DNA of 64,000 nucleotides from Deltaproteobacteria bacterium. GTDB taxonomy: Bacteria; Myxococcota_A; UBA9160; UBA4427. The notes beneath the pieces are model-generated. The model made no database searches. It saw nothing but the letters and a program-made list of their open reading frames with translations, and had not been told where the DNA came from. The stretch's first letter is position 1. Each line of letters begins with the position of its first letter. The translations under genes were made by a program, and so were the position numbers. Shown one piece after another: positions 55,935 to 64,000 of this stretch. Where the stretch lies: positions 24,908-88,907 of the forward strand of contig JAJDAO010000043.1 of the NCBI GenBank assembly GCA_029261835.1. Direction: 5' to 3'.

Positions 55935-56278
55935 ATGGTGACGGCTCGGAACAAGCATAGTGAAAACGGGCGTCGGAAATGGTGGGACTTCGGCTTAGAA
56001 ACGCACATTCGGGCGTATTGCCCGGCGACGCAAGTCTCTGGGATCCCGCCACTTCACAAGAATCAAGATCGCCCGATCTCTCTCATGGCGCGGAGATCGT
56101 GTATTCGCACCCTACCCCCGGCAGTGTCTCTTGGCTTGGAGGGCCCAGATGTCTGGATTCTGTGGACGCGCTACACGACCCAGCTTCTCGCGCGTCGCGT
56201 CGCTGTTGTCGGTGTCCACGACAGTGGTTCTGATGACGGGTGCTCGTAGCACCATCGCACCATGCCAGCTCCTTCGCC
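55935..56278. other. Intergenic stretch holding a decayed tRNA-fMet 3' fragment
   Basis: No gene seen. It contains the degenerate att copy at 56082-56123 and otherwise nothing recognised; it probably marks the right limit of the accretion zone. Confidence 0.5.
56082..56123 (+). repeat. Decayed attachment-site copy 4
   Basis: 31 of 42 bases match tRNA-fMet 29570-29611 without gaps (CTCAT, CGGAG, TCGT, TTCG, CCTACCCCCG conserved). Too diverged to be a tRNA; best read as an old att remnant. Confidence 0.55.
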
Positions 56279-57535
56279 CTACATTCCCGGGTTCGCGTGG
56301 GCATGCGCCTCGTCCGCCGATTCCAGCTCCAGCCCACGAGACTCGGGGAGTGCGAGCAGGAAGATGAGCGAAGCCACGACCAGACTCAGCGAGAGAAGGG
56401 AGATCGCCGCGGGCAGGCCGCCAAAGACAGCGGCGAGAGCCGAGGTGGTGAAGTACCCGATCACGACGCCGGCCGCGATGGCGATGGCACCCCAGCCCGA
56501 CAGGGTTGCGCGCAGCGCCGTGGGGAAGAGCTCGGTGGTGGCCGCGCGCAGGGGCACCGTAGCCGCCGAGCTCAAGAGCCCCATGGCCGCGAAGGCGAAG
56601 CCGAGTCCCACGGCGGGATGGGGGGAGAAGTCCGCCGGGACGTGGTAGAAGGCGAAGACCGCCACCACGTAGCTCGTGGACGCCACGGCAAAGGTCGGGC
56701 GTCGTCCCCATCGTTCCGAGAGACGCCCGCCGACCGGGAAGCCAGCGAGCCCGAAGGCGCCACCGACGATCACAACGACGGTCGCCAGCAGGGGCTCGAG
56801 CCCGAGGTGCTGCACCGGGTAATAGACGAGCCACGATTGAGTCGAGCTGATGGCGAGGGAGAAGAGAAGGACGAGGGCCACGGACGCCAGTGTGCGTCGG
56901 CGGTAGCGTCGGCCGAGCAGATCGCGAACCCGGGCGCGGGCGGTCTCGCCGGTCGCAGCCGCTCGTTCGAAGTGAGTGCTCTCGGGAAGTGTCCGGCGGG
57001 TGAACGGCACCAGGGCGATGCCGAGCGCCACGACACCCCAACCCCAGCGCCAGCTTCCCGGAAGGTCCGCGCAGGCGGCGACGAGCAGCAGTGCCGCGCC
57101 CGAGCCGAGGGCACCCGTGACGCCCACGACTCCCTGGCCGCGAGCCCGCTGTTCGAGAGGAAGCGCCTCTGCCACCATGACCGGCACCACCACCAGCAGC
57201 ACGTTCTTCAGCGCCATCACGCCCACCTGAACCACCATGAAGGCGATCAGGCTGGGGACGAGGGCACTCGCCAGAGCCAGCGGAGAGAGTGCCAGGAGCG
57301 CAACGAGCAGGATGCGACGGCGCCCGGAACGATCGGCCGCGCGGGCCAGGGCGTAGGTGCCGAGCGCCCCGATCGACATCCAGCCGTAAGTGCGCGCGAT
57401 GCCGACGTCATCGAGGCCGAACTCCCGTGCGAGGAAGGGCGCGGCGGCTCCGTTCACGGCATCTGCGAAGCCCCAGTAGGCCATGAGCGCAGCGAGCACA
57501 GTCATGGCGCTCGCGGGGCTGGATGCGGCCGGCAT
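56279..57535 (-). CDS. MFS transporter
   Basis: 418-residue major facilitator protein with about twelve helices. The loop 2-3 motif reads ARAADRSGRRRILL and the second-half equivalent GGRLSERWGRRPTF. ERAAATGETARARVRDLLGR forms the central loop. The substrate cannot be told; the layout resembles metabolite:H+ symporters. It is divergent from the GFA gene. Confidence 0.9.
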   Translation of the reverse strand: MPAASSPASAMTVLAALMAYWGFADAVNGAAAPFLAREFGLDDVGIARTYGWMSIGALGTYALARAADRSGRRRILLVALLALSPLALASALVPSLIAFMVVQVGVMALKNVLLVVVPVMVAEALPLEQRARGQGVVGVTGALGSGAALLLVAACADLPGSWRWGWGVVALGIALVPFTRRTLPESTHFERAAATGETARARVRDLLGRRYRRRTLASVALVLLFSLAISSTQSWLVYYPVQHLGLEPLLATVVVIVGGAFGLAGFPVGGRLSERWGRRPTFAVASTSYVVAVFAFYHVPADFSPHPAVGLGFAFAAMGLLSSAATVPLRAATTELFPTALRATLSGWGAIAIAAGVVIGYFTTSALAAVFGGLPAAISLLSLSLVVASLIFLLALPESRGLELESADEAHAHANPGM

Positions 57536-57681
57536 GGCGCGAGCGTAGCGTGCGGCTCGGCGTTCCCCCGCAAGGCGTGGAACGGCGTCACGGGCTCGGT
57601 ATCGCCCGACTCTGATACCATCCCGCTCTCTCTAGGCGTCAGGCTCTCTCCAGAGTCGGATCGAGAACCGGAGGATGCGAG

Positions 57682-58086
57682 ATGGAGATCGAAGGTGGGT
57701 GCTATTGCGGTGCTGTCCGCTACAAGGCCGCGGGCGATGCGCTCTTCAAGGGGCAGTGCCATTGCCGTGAGTGTCAGTACATCTCTGGGGGGGCGCCCAA
57801 CGTAGTCATGGGCATGCCCGTGGCCGGGTTCGAGTACACCAAAGGCGCGCCCAAGGGCTTCAAGCGCAGTGACCTCGACAAGCCCGTGACCCGTGAGTTC
57901 TGCCCCGAGTGCGGAACGCACCTCGTGAGCCGGCCGGTTGGACTGCCGGCCGCGCTCATCAAGGTGGGAACGCTCGACGATCCGAGCGTGTTCGGCGGGC
58001 CCGACATGGCGATCTATCTCTGTGACAAGCAGAGCTTCCATCAAGTGCCGGAAGGCGTCGCGACCTTCGAGGGCAGGCCGGGCTGA
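57682..58086 (+). CDS. GFA-family zinc protein
   Basis: 134 residues of the GFA/CENP-V fold. Zinc ligands: C7/C9 (GGCYCG), C26/C28/C31 (CHCREC) and C74/C77 (CPECG). Named after the formaldehyde-activating enzyme, but most members have unproven function. GGAGG lies upstream of the ATG. Confidence 0.92.
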   Translation: MEIEGGCYCGAVRYKAAGDALFKGQCHCRECQYISGGAPNVVMGMPVAGFEYTKGAPKGFKRSDLDKPVTREFCPECGTHLVSRPVGLPAALIKVGTLDDPSVFGGPDMAIYLCDKQSFHQVPEGVATFEGRPG

Positions 58087-58398
58087 CGTCGGCCCCGCTC
58101 ATCCCCACCACGCTGGCGGACCCCAGCGCGACAGAGACGCGTGGATGCCAATCTCCAAGTGATTACGATCATTGAGTTAATCCGATGACCGGCGCGTGGC
58201 TGCCAAGACTCTTGCCGGAGGCCTGCCGATGCGCGTCATTTGATGGAGCGCTTGCGGCTTGTCATTCGCCGTCGCGGGATGCACCCTGTTGGGTCCAACG
58301 ATCCGCACGCCCAGTGCGATGCCGATCGGAGTTCTTGGTCTCTGTCGTTGCGAGATCCCCTCGCCTAGGACCGGGACCAGCACGAGAGCAATCGACGA
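58087..58398. other. Intergenic stretch before the AAA-PEGA gene
   Basis: No gene supported. An AT-richer patch near 58156-58186 could hold a promoter for the gene at 58399. Confidence 0.35.
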
Positions 58399-60474
58399 AT
58401 GAGCTTGCCGAGTCCGGTCAGCCCCTTCGAAGAGTCCGCCGATCCGCGGGACTACATCCCGCGGTTCGCCTGTGAGGAGGCGCTTCGAAGCCTGCTGGCC
58501 CGCATCTGCGACGGGCCACCGGCCATCCTGCTGCGCGGACCGGCCGGCATCGGCAAGAGCATGTTGCTCCGCGTTCTGCAGGAGCGTCTCGCCCAGGACC
58601 GGCGGATCACCTACACGTCGGTACCGCCCTCCCCGGCCGCCGAGATCTCGCACCGGATCCTCGACCAGCTCGCCGAGCCGCTCGACGACGATCCGCCGAG
58701 TAGCCTGGCGGCCGCCGCCAGGCGATCCGCCGCGGTGGGCCGGCCGGTGCTGGTCATCATCGATCACGCCACCGCTGCGCCCATCGCGTCCTCCCTCCAG
58801 CTCGCGCGGGCGGCCGCCGAGGTCAGCCCCGGTCTCTGCGTCCTGTTTGCGGTGTCCGAGGAGGACGACGCCGACAGCTTCGAGCGTGCGATCGGCACGC
58901 AGGCAGACGTCGTCGCGGTCCGCTTCACCGCGGCGATGAACGAGCAGGAGGCCTCGGAATACATCACGCAGCGGCTCGGTCGCACCCTCGTCTCGCAGGA
59001 GCTGCGCACTCGTCTCGACGCCGCAGCGCTCCGCTGGGTGATCGACGGTGCGAACGGCCTGCCGCGCGCCGTCAACGAGCGAGCGTCCGAGCTGCTGCGT
59101 CGCATGAACAGCGGGGAGGACATGCCGGTCCGAGAGCAGGATGCGGGGCAGCCATCCGGACTGGACGCTCGAGGGCACGCGGCGCCTCCCGACGTGTGGC
59201 CGCCCCGGCCACGCCCGACGCCATCTGGCGATGCCACGCGTTCGGACGCCAGCCTCGGCGGTGGACTTCTGGGGATCGGGTACCGCGGAGGGCCGCAGGA
59301 TCTCGACGACACCAGCGAGCGGTTCCCGCCTGGATACCTCGGCACTTGGGACACACCTCCCGAGTCGCCCGGCGAGCCAGCCGCTTCGGCGAGCGCTTCT
59401 GAAACCGCCGATGAGGAGCGCGAGGCCCGCGCTGAGACCGAGCCGCCCGTTCTCGCTGAACCGAGCGACGCCGACGCCGACGCGCATGACAACGCAGATG
59501 ACGCGCCGCCGTCGTCCAGCATGCCGGCCTTGGAGCCCGCGGCGCCGGCGGTGCCTCAGGCGACCTTGGGCACCAGAGCTCCGATTCACGCCGAGCCCGC
59601 GGACGCCGTCTCCGGCCGTTCGGCGCGATCGAAGCTCTCTGTCGCTGCGCTGGTCGTGATGGCAGCGGTTGTTGGCTATCTCGCAGGGCGCATCGAGCTC
59701 GGCGGGACGGAGTCGTCGTCGCGGCGGGTCGAGACGCGAACGTCGGTTCCGCAAGCCGGGCCGATCCGGCCTACCCCGGTCGCGCCGCAGAGTCCGCTCG
59801 AGCGTTCGGACGCCCTCGCCGCAAATCGGCCCACTGCAGCCACGCCCGCGAAGCCGCTCAGCGAATCCACGCCGCTGCCGCCCGGCTCCACGTCGACGCC
59901 CGAGGTCGCGAAGAAGGCTGCACCATCGGCCCCCAGATCCAACACGATGGCCGCGAAGCCGGAGAGGCGACGCCCCGTCGAGGCTGAGAAGGTGCCGGCG
60001 GCGACCGCACCGGTGGCCGCAACGCTCGCGCTCCCCAGCGCTTCATCTGCTGCACCGCAGGTCGCCGCCACGCCGAAGCCGAAGCCCGTACCTGCGCCCG
60101 AGCCCCGAACGGAGCCCACCGCGAAGGCCTCGGCCGCAAGCACACTCGAGGCTGCGCCAGCATCTGAGACGCTGGCTCCGGCAGAGCTGCCGGATGATGC
60201 CCAGACCCTCGCGGACAGCTCCGCGACTGCCATCGTCGTCGGAGCGCTCGGCCAGGAGCATCCCGGCGCGCGCGCAGTGGCCTACGTGCGGCTGCAGGTG
60301 GCGCTGGAGCCCGGCTCGATCCTGGTGATCGACGGCGAGAGAATCGGCGTCGCCCCCTTCTCCGATCTCATCGTGGAGCCGGGTCTGCACAGCTTTGTCG
60401 CGGAGCTGCCGGACGGTATCCAGATCGAGCAGCTCATCGAGGTCACGGCCGAGACCGGCGTCGTCGAGTTCTGA
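58399..60474 (+). CDS. AAA ATPase with membrane segment and PEGA-like C-terminus
   Basis: 691 residues. An ExeA-like AAA domain (about 20-235) has Walker A LLRGPAGIGKSM (47-54) and Walker B LVIIDHAT, where the usual catalytic Glu is His. A long Ala/Pro/Glu-rich linker follows, then one membrane helix (SVAALVVMAAVVGYLAG, about 415-431), a second Pro/Ala linker and a C-terminal PEGA-like domain (GSILVIDGERIGVAPFSDLI, about 635-690). The layout parallels GspA/ExeA, which couples ATPase to the cell wall. The partner is unknown. Confidence 0.8.
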   Translation: MSLPSPVSPFEESADPRDYIPRFACEEALRSLLARICDGPPAILLRGPAGIGKSMLLRVLQERLAQDRRITYTSVPPSPAAEISHRILDQLAEPLDDDPPSSLAAAARRSAAVGRPVLVIIDHATAAPIASSLQLARAAAEVSPGLCVLFAVSEEDDADSFERAIGTQADVVAVRFTAAMNEQEASEYITQRLGRTLVSQELRTRLDAAALRWVIDGANGLPRAVNERASELLRRMNSGEDMPVREQDAGQPSGLDARGHAAPPDVWPPRPRPTPSGDATRSDASLGGGLLGIGYRGGPQDLDDTSERFPPGYLGTWDTPPESPGEPAASASASETADEEREARAETEPPVLAEPSDADADAHDNADDAPPSSSMPALEPAAPAVPQATLGTRAPIHAEPADAVSGRSARSKLSVAALVVMAAVVGYLAGRIELGGTESSSRRVETRTSVPQAGPIRPTPVAPQSPLERSDALAANRPTAATPAKPLSESTPLPPGSTSTPEVAKKAAPSAPRSNTMAAKPERRRPVEAEKVPAATAPVAATLALPSASSAAPQVAATPKPKPVPAPEPRTEPTAKASAASTLEAAPASETLAPAELPDDAQTLADSSATAIVVGALGQEHPGARAVAYVRLQVALEPGSILVIDGERIGVAPFSDLIVEPGLHSFVAELPDGIQIEQLIEVTAETGVVEF

Positions 60475-60525
60475 GCGCAGCGCCCCTCAAGCGGTCCGGC
60501 CCGCCCGGGTGCCGCGATCCGGCGT

Positions 60526-63500
60526 TCAGCGATCGAGCACGACCTGCAGCCCGCCGCTCCCGTCGCTCTCGTCTCCGAAGCCGACCACGATGCGGCCATC
60601 GATGAATTCGACGTCCCAGACCAACTTGCCCAGCTGGATGCGATCGAGGTCGATCGGGTTCTTGGGGTCGCTGATGTCCAGGACGCGCACGCCCTCGAGG
60701 CCCTCGGCGATATAGGCCCTGTCGCCGCTCACCTCCACGTCGTACATCGCATAGGGGGTGGGAACCTGCGTCGTGGGCAAGCGGGTTGGGCCCGGCCCAG
60801 TGACGTTCAGGTCCAGAATGAGGAGGCCGCCGATCCACACCGGCACGTACGCGAACGAGTCGACGATGCGCACGTCCTGCGGGATCTCACCCAGTACCGA
60901 ACTCGTAGCGTGGCGTCCCGCTTCGAAGGGCAAGAGCTTGTCCGTGACGTCTAGAATCCGCAGCCCATCCTCCGCGGCCACGTAGGCATAGTCGCCGACC
61001 ACATCGATATTCAGCACAGCCCCCATCGCCGGATCGTTGAAGCCCACGTTCGCGACCTCTAGCGGGTCTGCGGGGTCGGCGATATCGAAGATCAGCACGC
61101 CACCGTTGAAGTCCGCCACGTACGCGTAGCTGCCCTCCACATGGACGGCCTCGGTCCAGCCCTCCGTGTCCACGACGGCGAGGGGGCCCGCAGCCAGATC
61201 GTCGAGGTCGACGATCCACATTCCACAGGGGCCTGCGGAGAGGAACGCGAGGGAGCCGGCGACCTCGATATCCTCGAGGATGAAGTCGCTGACCTCGGGC
61301 CCGAAGGGCGTCTGGTCCGTACAGATGAGCGGGTCCCAGACCTCGACGGGCGAGGTCGGGTTCGGGGCGAACACATCCTGTCGATCGAAGACGTGCACGC
61401 CGTCTTCAAAGCTGGCCACCACGATGAGATCGTCCCGGTACGCCTCGGCGTCCTCACCCCAGCTCGGGAGGCGCGTAACACCGCGATCCTCATCGACCTC
61501 GACGTGCACCGTCTTGGTATCCACGCCGCCGATCCCGGTGCAGCTAAGTTCGTAGTCGGTGTTGACGAGCGGCGTGACCCACTCCTGGTGCGTGGTCGTG
61601 CCGCGCGACCCCGACCAGCCTCCACTGGCTTGGCAGCTCGTCGCGTCCGTCACCGACCATGCGAGCAGAGCCCGCCCACCGGTGGCGATCGGCTCAGACG
61701 GGCCCGTCAAAGTGAGTGTCGGCGCCGGCACGACGGTCACCGTGACGCTCCGCCCAACGCTGCCGCTCAGCCCGGTGCAGTTCAGCGTGAACGTCGTGGT
61801 TGTGGGCACCACAACCGTCTCGGTCGAGCCGGTCGCCAGCTTCTCCCCCGTCCAGCCTCCGCTGGCCTGACATGTCTGCGCGTCCGTCGGCGCCCAGCTG
61901 AGCCGGGTCGTCGAGCCGGCCGCAAGCTGCAACGGGCTCGCTGTGAGGCTGAGTGTTGGCGGGAGCGCGACGCGAACCGCGACGCTCGCGTCGGCGGTGA
62001 GAAATAAGGGGGCCGGGCCCCAGCAGGTGATCGTGTAGACAGTGTCCGCCGCGGGCCGCACGACGCGGCTCCGGGTGCCGATGGGAACGCCGCCGTCCCA
62101 GTCCGAGGCACTCGGGGCACCCGAGGCCTCGCAGCTCGCCGCATCCTTCGTCACCCAGCTCAATGTGGTCGAGCCGCCGTTGCCCACCTCGAGCGGATTC
62201 GCATTCAGGATCACGGTGGGTGGTCGATCGCCTGAAGAGATGACCGTGACGGTCACGCTGTCGACCGCGGTGCCGCCGGGGCCCGTGCAGCTGATCGTAT
62301 AGATCGTGCTGGCGGCGGGCGTCACCAGCGCTGCGGCCGGACCGGTCGATACGACACCTGTCCAGTCCGTCGCCCCGGAGGCCTCGCAGGACGTGGCGTT
62401 CGTGGCCGCCCAGGCCAGAGCGGTCGAGCCTCCGAGCGATACAGTGACGGGGTCGGCCGTGAGCGTGACGGTCGGTTCGATATGGATCGTAACTTCGTCG
62501 CTGCCCTGCTGCCCCACGCTATCGGTGCAACTCAGCGTATAGGTCGATGCAGTCGTGGGCGTCACCGGAACGGATCCGCCACCCACGGATTTGGGGCCCG
62601 TCCACGAGGGATCCTGGGCGCTGAACGCGGCGCAGCTGACGGCGTTGCCGACCGTCCAGCTCAGCGTACTCGTGCCGAGGGGTGCGATGATGGATGGCGT
62701 TGCGGTCAATACGACGGCGGGCACGGCGGAGACCACGACGGTGACGCTGTCCACCGCCACTTGGCCGAAGTCGTCGGCGCAGCTGAGTGTGTAGGTCGCC
62801 GTCACGTCCGGACTCACGTCCGTCGAGCCACTGACGGGGGACTTCGCTCCATTCCAGCTCGTGTCCTCGGCGCTGGTGCCTGTACAGCTCGTTGCCTCGT
62901 TCGCCTGCCAGTCGAGTCTGCTGGTTCCGCCCACAGGGATGGTGGAGGGTGTCGCGGTGAGGCTGACGGTCGGGACCGGAGCGATCGTCACGGTCGCGCT
63001 GGCGAGCAGCGCGGGCGCGCCGCCGTTACCCGTGCACGACATCACGTACGTCGTCGTGACAGACGGTGAGACGGACACGCTGCCGCTCACCGCACCGCCC
63101 GTCGAGAATCCGACGCCCGAACACAGGGTGGCGCTCGTGCTCGACCAGGTGAGATTGCTGGTGCTCCCGGACGCAATCGTGCCCGGCGTGGCTGTAAGCT
63201 GCGCGGTGACGGCCGCTCCAACAGTGATGGTCTGATTGGCCGGCGCGCTGCTCCCACCACCGGCGCCCGTGCAGGTGATCGAGTAGACGGTCGTCACGGT
63301 CGGCGAGACCGAGACGCTGCCGCTGATCGCGCTGCTCGCATCAAAGCCCGTACCGACACAGCTCGTCGCGTCGCTACTGCCCCATGTGAGCAGGCTGCTG
63401 CCGCCGAGCGGGATGGTGTCGAAGTCGGCGCTCAGCGTGGCGGTGACGGCCGCTCCGACAATGACGGTCTGCTGCGCCGGGGCGCTGGTCGCGCCACCAG

Positions 63501-64000
63501 CGCCGGTACAGGTGACCGAGTAGAGCGTGGTGACCGTCGGCGAGACCGAGACGTTGCCGCTGATCGCGTTGGCGGTGCTAAAGCCTGTGCCGACACAGCT
63601 CGTGGCGTTGGCACTGCCCCAGGTCAGCAGGCTGCTGCCGCCGAGCGGGATGCTGCCGACGTCGGCACTGAGCGTGGCGGTCACGGCCGTCCCAACGGTG
63701 ATGGTCTGCGAGGCCGGAGCGCTGGTCGCGCCCCCGGCGCCCGTGCAGGTCACCGAGTAGACGGTCGTCACCGTCGGCGAAACCGAAGCGCTGCCGCTGA
63801 TCGCGTTGCCGGTATCGAAGCCGGTACCCACACAGCTCGTGGCGTTGGCACTGCTCCAAGTCAGCAGGCTGCTGCCGCCGACCGGAATCGTGTCGAGGTC
63901 GGCGCTCAGCGTAGCGGCGACAGCCGTTCCAACGGTGATGGTCTGATTGGCCGGGGCGCTGGTCGCACCACCGGCGCCCGTGCAAGTAACCGAGTAGAGC
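60526..64000 (-). CDS. Giant surface protein: Ig-like repeats plus LVIVD domain (5' end missing)
   Basis: At least 1157 residues; the open frame continues past the right edge, so the N-terminus is missing. The N-terminal three quarters is tandem Ig-like repeats of about 79-95 residues (VSPTVTTVYSVTCTGAGG; GGSSLLTWGSANATSC), the most distal nearly identical, each with a conserved Cys pair. The last 300 residues are LVIVD-type propeller repeats (AYVADFNGGVLIFDIADPAD; AYVAAEDGLRILDVTD; AYIAEGLEGVRVLDISDPKN). It is likely a secreted adhesin-like protein; no C-terminal anchor is seen. Confidence 0.88.
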   Translation of the reverse strand, partial: LYSVTCTGAGGATSAPANQTITVGTAVAATLSADLDTIPVGGSSLLTWSSANATSCVGTGFDTGNAISGSASVSPTVTTVYSVTCTGAGGATSAPASQTITVGTAVTATLSADVGSIPLGGSSLLTWGSANATSCVGTGFSTANAISGNVSVSPTVTTLYSVTCTGAGGATSAPAQQTVIVGAAVTATLSADFDTIPLGGSSLLTWGSSDATSCVGTGFDASSAISGSVSVSPTVTTVYSITCTGAGGGSSAPANQTITVGAAVTAQLTATPGTIASGSTSNLTWSSTSATLCSGVGFSTGGAVSGSVSVSPSVTTTYVMSCTGNGGAPALLASATVTIAPVPTVSLTATPSTIPVGGTSRLDWQANEATSCTGTSAEDTSWNGAKSPVSGSTDVSPDVTATYTLSCADDFGQVAVDSVTVVVSAVPAVVLTATPSIIAPLGTSTLSWTVGNAVSCAAFSAQDPSWTGPKSVGGGSVPVTPTTASTYTLSCTDSVGQQGSDEVTIHIEPTVTLTADPVTVSLGGSTALAWAATNATSCEASGATDWTGVVSTGPAAALVTPAASTIYTISCTGPGGTAVDSVTVTVISSGDRPPTVILNANPLEVGNGGSTTLSWVTKDAASCEASGAPSASDWDGGVPIGTRSRVVRPAADTVYTITCWGPAPLFLTADASVAVRVALPPTLSLTASPLQLAAGSTTRLSWAPTDAQTCQASGGWTGEKLATGSTETVVVPTTTTFTLNCTGLSGSVGRSVTVTVVPAPTLTLTGPSEPIATGGRALLAWSVTDATSCQASGGWSGSRGTTTHQEWVTPLVNTDYELSCTGIGGVDTKTVHVEVDEDRGVTRLPSWGEDAEAYRDDLIVVASFEDGVHVFDRQDVFAPNPTSPVEVWDPLICTDQTPFGPEVSDFILEDIEVAGSLAFLSAGPCGMWIVDLDDLAAGPLAVVDTEGWTEAVHVEGSYAYVADFNGGVLIFDIADPADPLEVANVGFNDPAMGAVLNIDVVGDYAYVAAEDGLRILDVTDKLLPFEAGRHATSSVLGEIPQDVRIVDSFAYVPVWIGGLLILDLNVTGPGPTRLPTTQVPTPYAMYDVEVSGDRAYIAEGLEGVRVLDISDPKNPIDLDRIQLGKLVWDVEFIDGRIVVGFGDESDGSGGLQVVLDR
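63245..63990 (-). repeat. Near-identical 237-bp tandem repeats in the Ig-like protein
   Basis: The word GCGCTGGTCGC recurs at 63482, 63719 and 63956, spaced exactly 237 bp (79 codons), and whole units are almost the same. Recent duplication or gene conversion is likely, and short reads could misassemble this stretch. Confidence 0.85.

Noticed and set aside
56240..57805. 521-residue plus-strand frame opposite the MFS gene
   Set aside because: Highly charged shadow of the transporter; no domain.

Overview
The window is high-GC bacterial DNA, densely coding, and it looks like an uncultured lineage of the former Deltaproteobacteria (Myxococcota or a relative). The clues are cysteine-rich CGDG..EECDDGN (DUF4215/MYXO-type) repeats, a receiver-PilZ protein, an FYDLN_acid zinc-ribbon protein with a histone-H1-like tail, and exosortase-linked exopolysaccharide genes. 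The lineage is an inference from gene content; no rRNA is present.

Positions 1-29.4 kb are chromosomal backbone. 0.3-5.7 kb is an exopolysaccharide locus of the kind that accompanies exosortase A: a polyprenyl-phosphate sugar transferase facing an operon for a Wza-like export lipoprotein, an ExeA-like ATPase, a tyrosine autokinase and a Wzz-like chain-length protein. Housekeeping genes follow: FHA, nitrilase-family amidase, a degenerate NtrC-like regulator, mutL, miaA, a probable exosortase-associated exported protein, der, a TPR membrane protein, a UDP-sugar pyrophosphorylase, the H1/FYDLN protein, a lytic transglycosylase-pfkB operon, a DigH-like lipoprotein, queA-tgt, a chemoreceptor-like protein, a ROK kinase and a receiver-PilZ protein.

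At 29,538-29,614 an initiator tRNA-fMet with a strong promoter anchors an accretion zone running to about 56.1 kb. Its 3' half is repeated exactly at 44,965-45,010 and 54,538-54,578, with two decayed copies near 52,916 and 56,082. Element 1 (about 29.6-45.0 kb) carries two unrelated tyrosine recombinases, RHH/HTH/XRE regulators, a RepA-like helicase next to GTACCGGGT repeats, a sigma-region-4-like protein, small phage-type proteins and large exported proteins. Element 2 (about 45.0-52.9 kb) has a large serine recombinase whose last 14 codons lie inside the attachment repeat, then a prim-pol/D5 helicase, an excisionase-like protein, and a tightly coupled four-TM protein plus metallo-beta-lactamase-fold pair, which is the best candidate for an undescribed (defence-like) system. 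Two further segments each hold a single exported-protein gene.

A second theme is surface display. At least five exported proteins in the accretion zone end in sorting tags (PEP-CTERM, IPTL-CTERM or similar), and a decayed PEP-CTERM tail lies at 44.4 kb, so the mobile cargo appears tuned to a host with exosortase machinery. The exosortase itself is not in the window.

From 56.2 kb the backbone resumes: an MFS transporter, a GFA-type zinc protein, an AAA ATPase with a membrane segment and PEGA-like end, and a very large Ig-like-repeat/LVIVD surface protein that runs off the right edge.
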